Source: Clostridia bacterium (GTDB lineage Bacteria; Bacillota; Clostridia; Christensenellales; Aristaeellaceae). From it: a DNA stretch of 63,928 nucleotides. How positions within the stretch are numbered: position 1 is the stretch's first letter; every line of letters begins with the position of its first letter. The stretch covers positions 1 through 63,928 of the forward strand of contig JAFXZS010000007.1 of the NCBI GenBank assembly GCA_017541105.1. The letters are read 5' to 3'. This document shows, piece by piece, positions 63,801 to 63,928 of the stretch. The notes beneath the pieces were generated by a model, which saw nothing but the letters and a program-made list of their open reading frames with translations, ran no database searches and was not told where the DNA came from. The position numbers were made by a program, and so were the translations under genes.

Positions 63801-63928
63801 GTTGTCGAGGAGACTGCCGAGGGATTCGTCACCGTCAAGACCGGAGAGACCGGGACCATCACAACAGGTACACAGACCGCAGCCTTCAGCAACTCCAGGG
63901 ACGAGGGCGGCCTGAAGGTTACCAAGAC
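57879..63928 (+). CDS. Giant surface adhesin with choice-of-anchor-A-like and DUF7601/Cna-B-like repeats (3' end outside window)
   Basis: Open from ATG 57879 (GGATGGAGG upstream) to the window end: 2016 codons, still continuing. Signal peptide KRIERRLLAILLAIFQIVSLIPSTALA. The N-terminal ~460 residues hold beta-rich material (e.g. GNYWVVLGHWESG; FSTNNGYYSPQHDPGNGKTY). About 460-760 resembles choice-of-anchor-A domains (AAEFGIVANRYEQSGHTETNFAV, NASGLFLAPNATQVTQDNGAGW, TVVSDKEWHFYRHNRRYKA). From ~765 on come at least eleven beta domains of about 100 residues, consensus GxLxVSKTVVSDAAADxxxEFTFTVxLSDxxI...Y..V.F..GVATxxLKGGExKxxxGLP..I.YTVTE....FTTTKTGDTGTISTTxSTAAFTNTRK. One repeat near 1370 carries an insert GLGGGGMIGMPGPAGPG. 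Adhesion or matrix scaffolding is inferred from the domains. The anchor type cannot be seen because the C terminus is missing. Confidence 0.85.
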   Translation, partial: MKRIERRLLAILLAIFQIVSLIPSTALAETKQIVASTEFSGTMNDLTGNYWVVLGHWESGAMSAGALNKNSQTTYYSPNLEENDFEWVILKKADSESAALGQGTEDIVRIIPSDYGGEKLTADMEDGKYSVELVSLGNSNYKFVFTRKQVPQGDAFKANINFYDFNDSTLVAAPALQENKKYYLIVACNSGSWDSIGSWASNTPWCIQEIDLAGSSSTSVTVDYFSTNNGYYSPQHDPGNGKTYSQLSEEQKSTIKARLVCTSETLSTFGDLQNKAQWQTAIYQSIMNSKPQGFEACGSGNSTHQNGIVYSEDHNYEINFIKAPGRQVNLTVSFEDSEDAIPINTGKYFAVFEATGENNAKYYYTKPISIAQGQASCSLPLEGSWYGNQEFSPNWNVQVKIIKANDGVELTEGGYNPRTSQYTIPDFIEGYSYSVSQEEPYTDLDNHISYYEYVLTLRKVSFSGALSPEDILGDAAEFGIVANRYEQSGHTETNFAVNSFSCNSNIDIDGSGTSAIPFYVGNIDEGSALWLSAGNKVPIDVFIRPEDYTLHNNSTNEYGKIHITSTLPTNVYTKSESEINAYVNGLISAGRATSQAMAGRSIIAPVTGQNNKTVDFTSYPDDITIYVDTTNMFIGDGWEIHKLPGQSLVFNIPDTNARVGEFYVNVHKADGSVQRVQSTTSALNGDAVHNKEVDDVIFEHITFNAYNATTLHINNASGLFLAPNATQVTQDNGAGWILTGGTVVSDKEWHFYRHNRRYKAIGEKGLQITKRLLKDGESISSDVPFTFRMYESDATWKQGKEVDHVTGVTGELLHLKKIKKEQTDLVKNNDGSYQDGVFYYIIKEDHPTEEGAVTLEDGTTLYNDIYYSAEVIKLKLIAHNVPDPNNSQQGTIQMSFLRVTDEHPEGEPLTEAADGSIDLEYFTNNKKQDTGKISVTKIVEGVPDDAIPTDDDAVYEFTITKDGEASPVATLLVKSGETKETGELELGDYNIAETSYVTIDGYTYESCDLSETSVTIDENTSGQTIAVTATNHYHKTEGSIKVKKNIKDVPAGAIPADAEFEFTITRVGDSEPAAVLHVKNGETATAEHLELGSYTVSETGQVQIDDYEFVRVDGIPTVPVEIDTDGKEVTINADNYYKHEVGSLTVSKTVNGNVGPAENNKEFEFTVELSDKTINGPYGDMTFRNGIATFKLKNGQSKTATGLPTQITYTVTEKADNQFATTSTGETGTITKSNPAEAAFENTKKEGGLMVTKTVVSDLASDHTTKKFHFKVTLYYEFWGNTVPYSWPISYKINNVQQPAANGGTAEFILADGEYAVFTGLGSGVSYTVTETDNDGFTTTYSGETGTITAGGLGGGGMIGMPGPAGPGNHTSVAEFTNTRKTGNLKLSKELVSDAAADAGKEFTFTITLSDTTINKTYSDVQFTNGVATVKLKGGEEILIEGLPVSVGYTITEASATGFSVEKSGDTGTISTTQSNAVFTNTRETGDLEVNKTVVSDAAADANQTFQFTVTLSDKTIGGDAGKAYGDMTFKNGVATFTLKGGEKKTATGLPTDITYTVTEAADNSFITTQTGNTGTISTTKSTAAFTNTRKTGSLELSKVLVSDASADSDVSFEFTITLDDTSINKTYSGVQFINGVANVSLQGGQNKLIEGLPTDVGYTITEAASGTYTVGKTGDTGTISTTKSTATFTNTRKTGSLELSKILVSDAAADKDTEFTFHVVLTDQGITKTYNGISFVNGEATVKLKGGQTKLIPGLPIGIGYTVTEDSVLGFEQTGTTDVEGTIQTGKTTAIITNKRDTGDLVISKTVVSDAAADADQEFTFTVELSDKTITKPYNGVQFTEGVATFTLKGGESKEIKGLPTGITYTVTEVVDNNFTTTKTGDTGTISTTQSTAAFTNTRKTGNLEVSKTVDSHTANDNSIDFSFTVTLSDTSIGGTAGKAYGDMTFKNGVASFTLKNGETKTAEGLPTEITYTVVEETAEGFVTVKTGETGTITTGTQTAAFSNSRDEGGLKVTK

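Overview
The window is about 64 kb of a GC-rich (by eye mid-to-high 50s % GC) genome of an anaerobic, low-GC-lineage-type Firmicute, most likely a gut or rumen Clostridia member. This placement is inferred from gene content: strong AGGAGG ribosome sites, a CD1247-type protein next to efp, KtrAB, BioY, an AddB-type nuclease subunit, PaaK with an ACT protein, NADP-type glutamate dehydrogenase, arabinan-degrading enzymes and very large repeat-built surface proteins. No tRNA, rRNA, CRISPR array, phage gene or transposase was seen.

Layout. 1-6.9 kb: the 3' part of a large MBG/MucBP-like surface protein, an orphan family-5 solute-binding lipoprotein and a LacI-type-sensor/GGDEF protein. 6.9-12 kb: leftward genes (queH, an LPG-synthase-TM-like membrane protein, a GH13 amylase and a GT2 enzyme). 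12-21 kb: a LacI-controlled arabinan/arabino-oligosaccharide cluster (binding protein, two permeases, two GH43 enzymes, GH51), with a complete promoter/operator region. 21-24.3 kb: a secreted unknown and a membrane-anchored 14-residue-repeat coiled-coil protein. 24.5-28.5 kb: a redox operon (atypical thioredoxin reductase, thioredoxin, OhrR-like regulator) continuous with a cystine-type amino-acid ABC transporter. 28.5-31.1 kb: TPR + DUF4037 pair and a HAD phosphatase among intergenic repeats. 31.4-34.9 kb: gdhA, and a paaK-ACT operon behind a phenylalanine-rich leader peptide and terminator. 34.9-49.8 kb: housekeeping genes (bioY, degV, SPFH, addB, thrC, M24 peptidase, efp, ktrAB) and a GT2. 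49.9-63.9 kb: a second surface-protein plus family-5 binding-protein module, a 1 kb AT-rich gap, an acidic Ig-like secreted protein, and the first 2016 codons of a giant repeat adhesin that runs off the window.

The two most interesting signals are: (1) a textbook-like translation-coupled attenuator (promoter, leader peptide MMYSAAFFFSSIAMD, competing antiterminator and 14-bp terminator) in front of the arylacetate-CoA ligase gene, which predicts phenylalanine-responsive control; and (2) two separate copies of a module made of a repeat-domain secreted protein followed by an orphan family-5 binding protein. Its surface proteins share a same-length 21-residue C-terminal motif (EDYxTxLGI ... G[ED]xx[ED]), and all four proteins end in a hydrophobic-acidic tail. 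That points to a possible undescribed C-terminal sorting or partner-recognition signal. A family of hairpin-forming intergenic repeats recurs at six places and in two cases supplies the stop codon of the adjoining gene.
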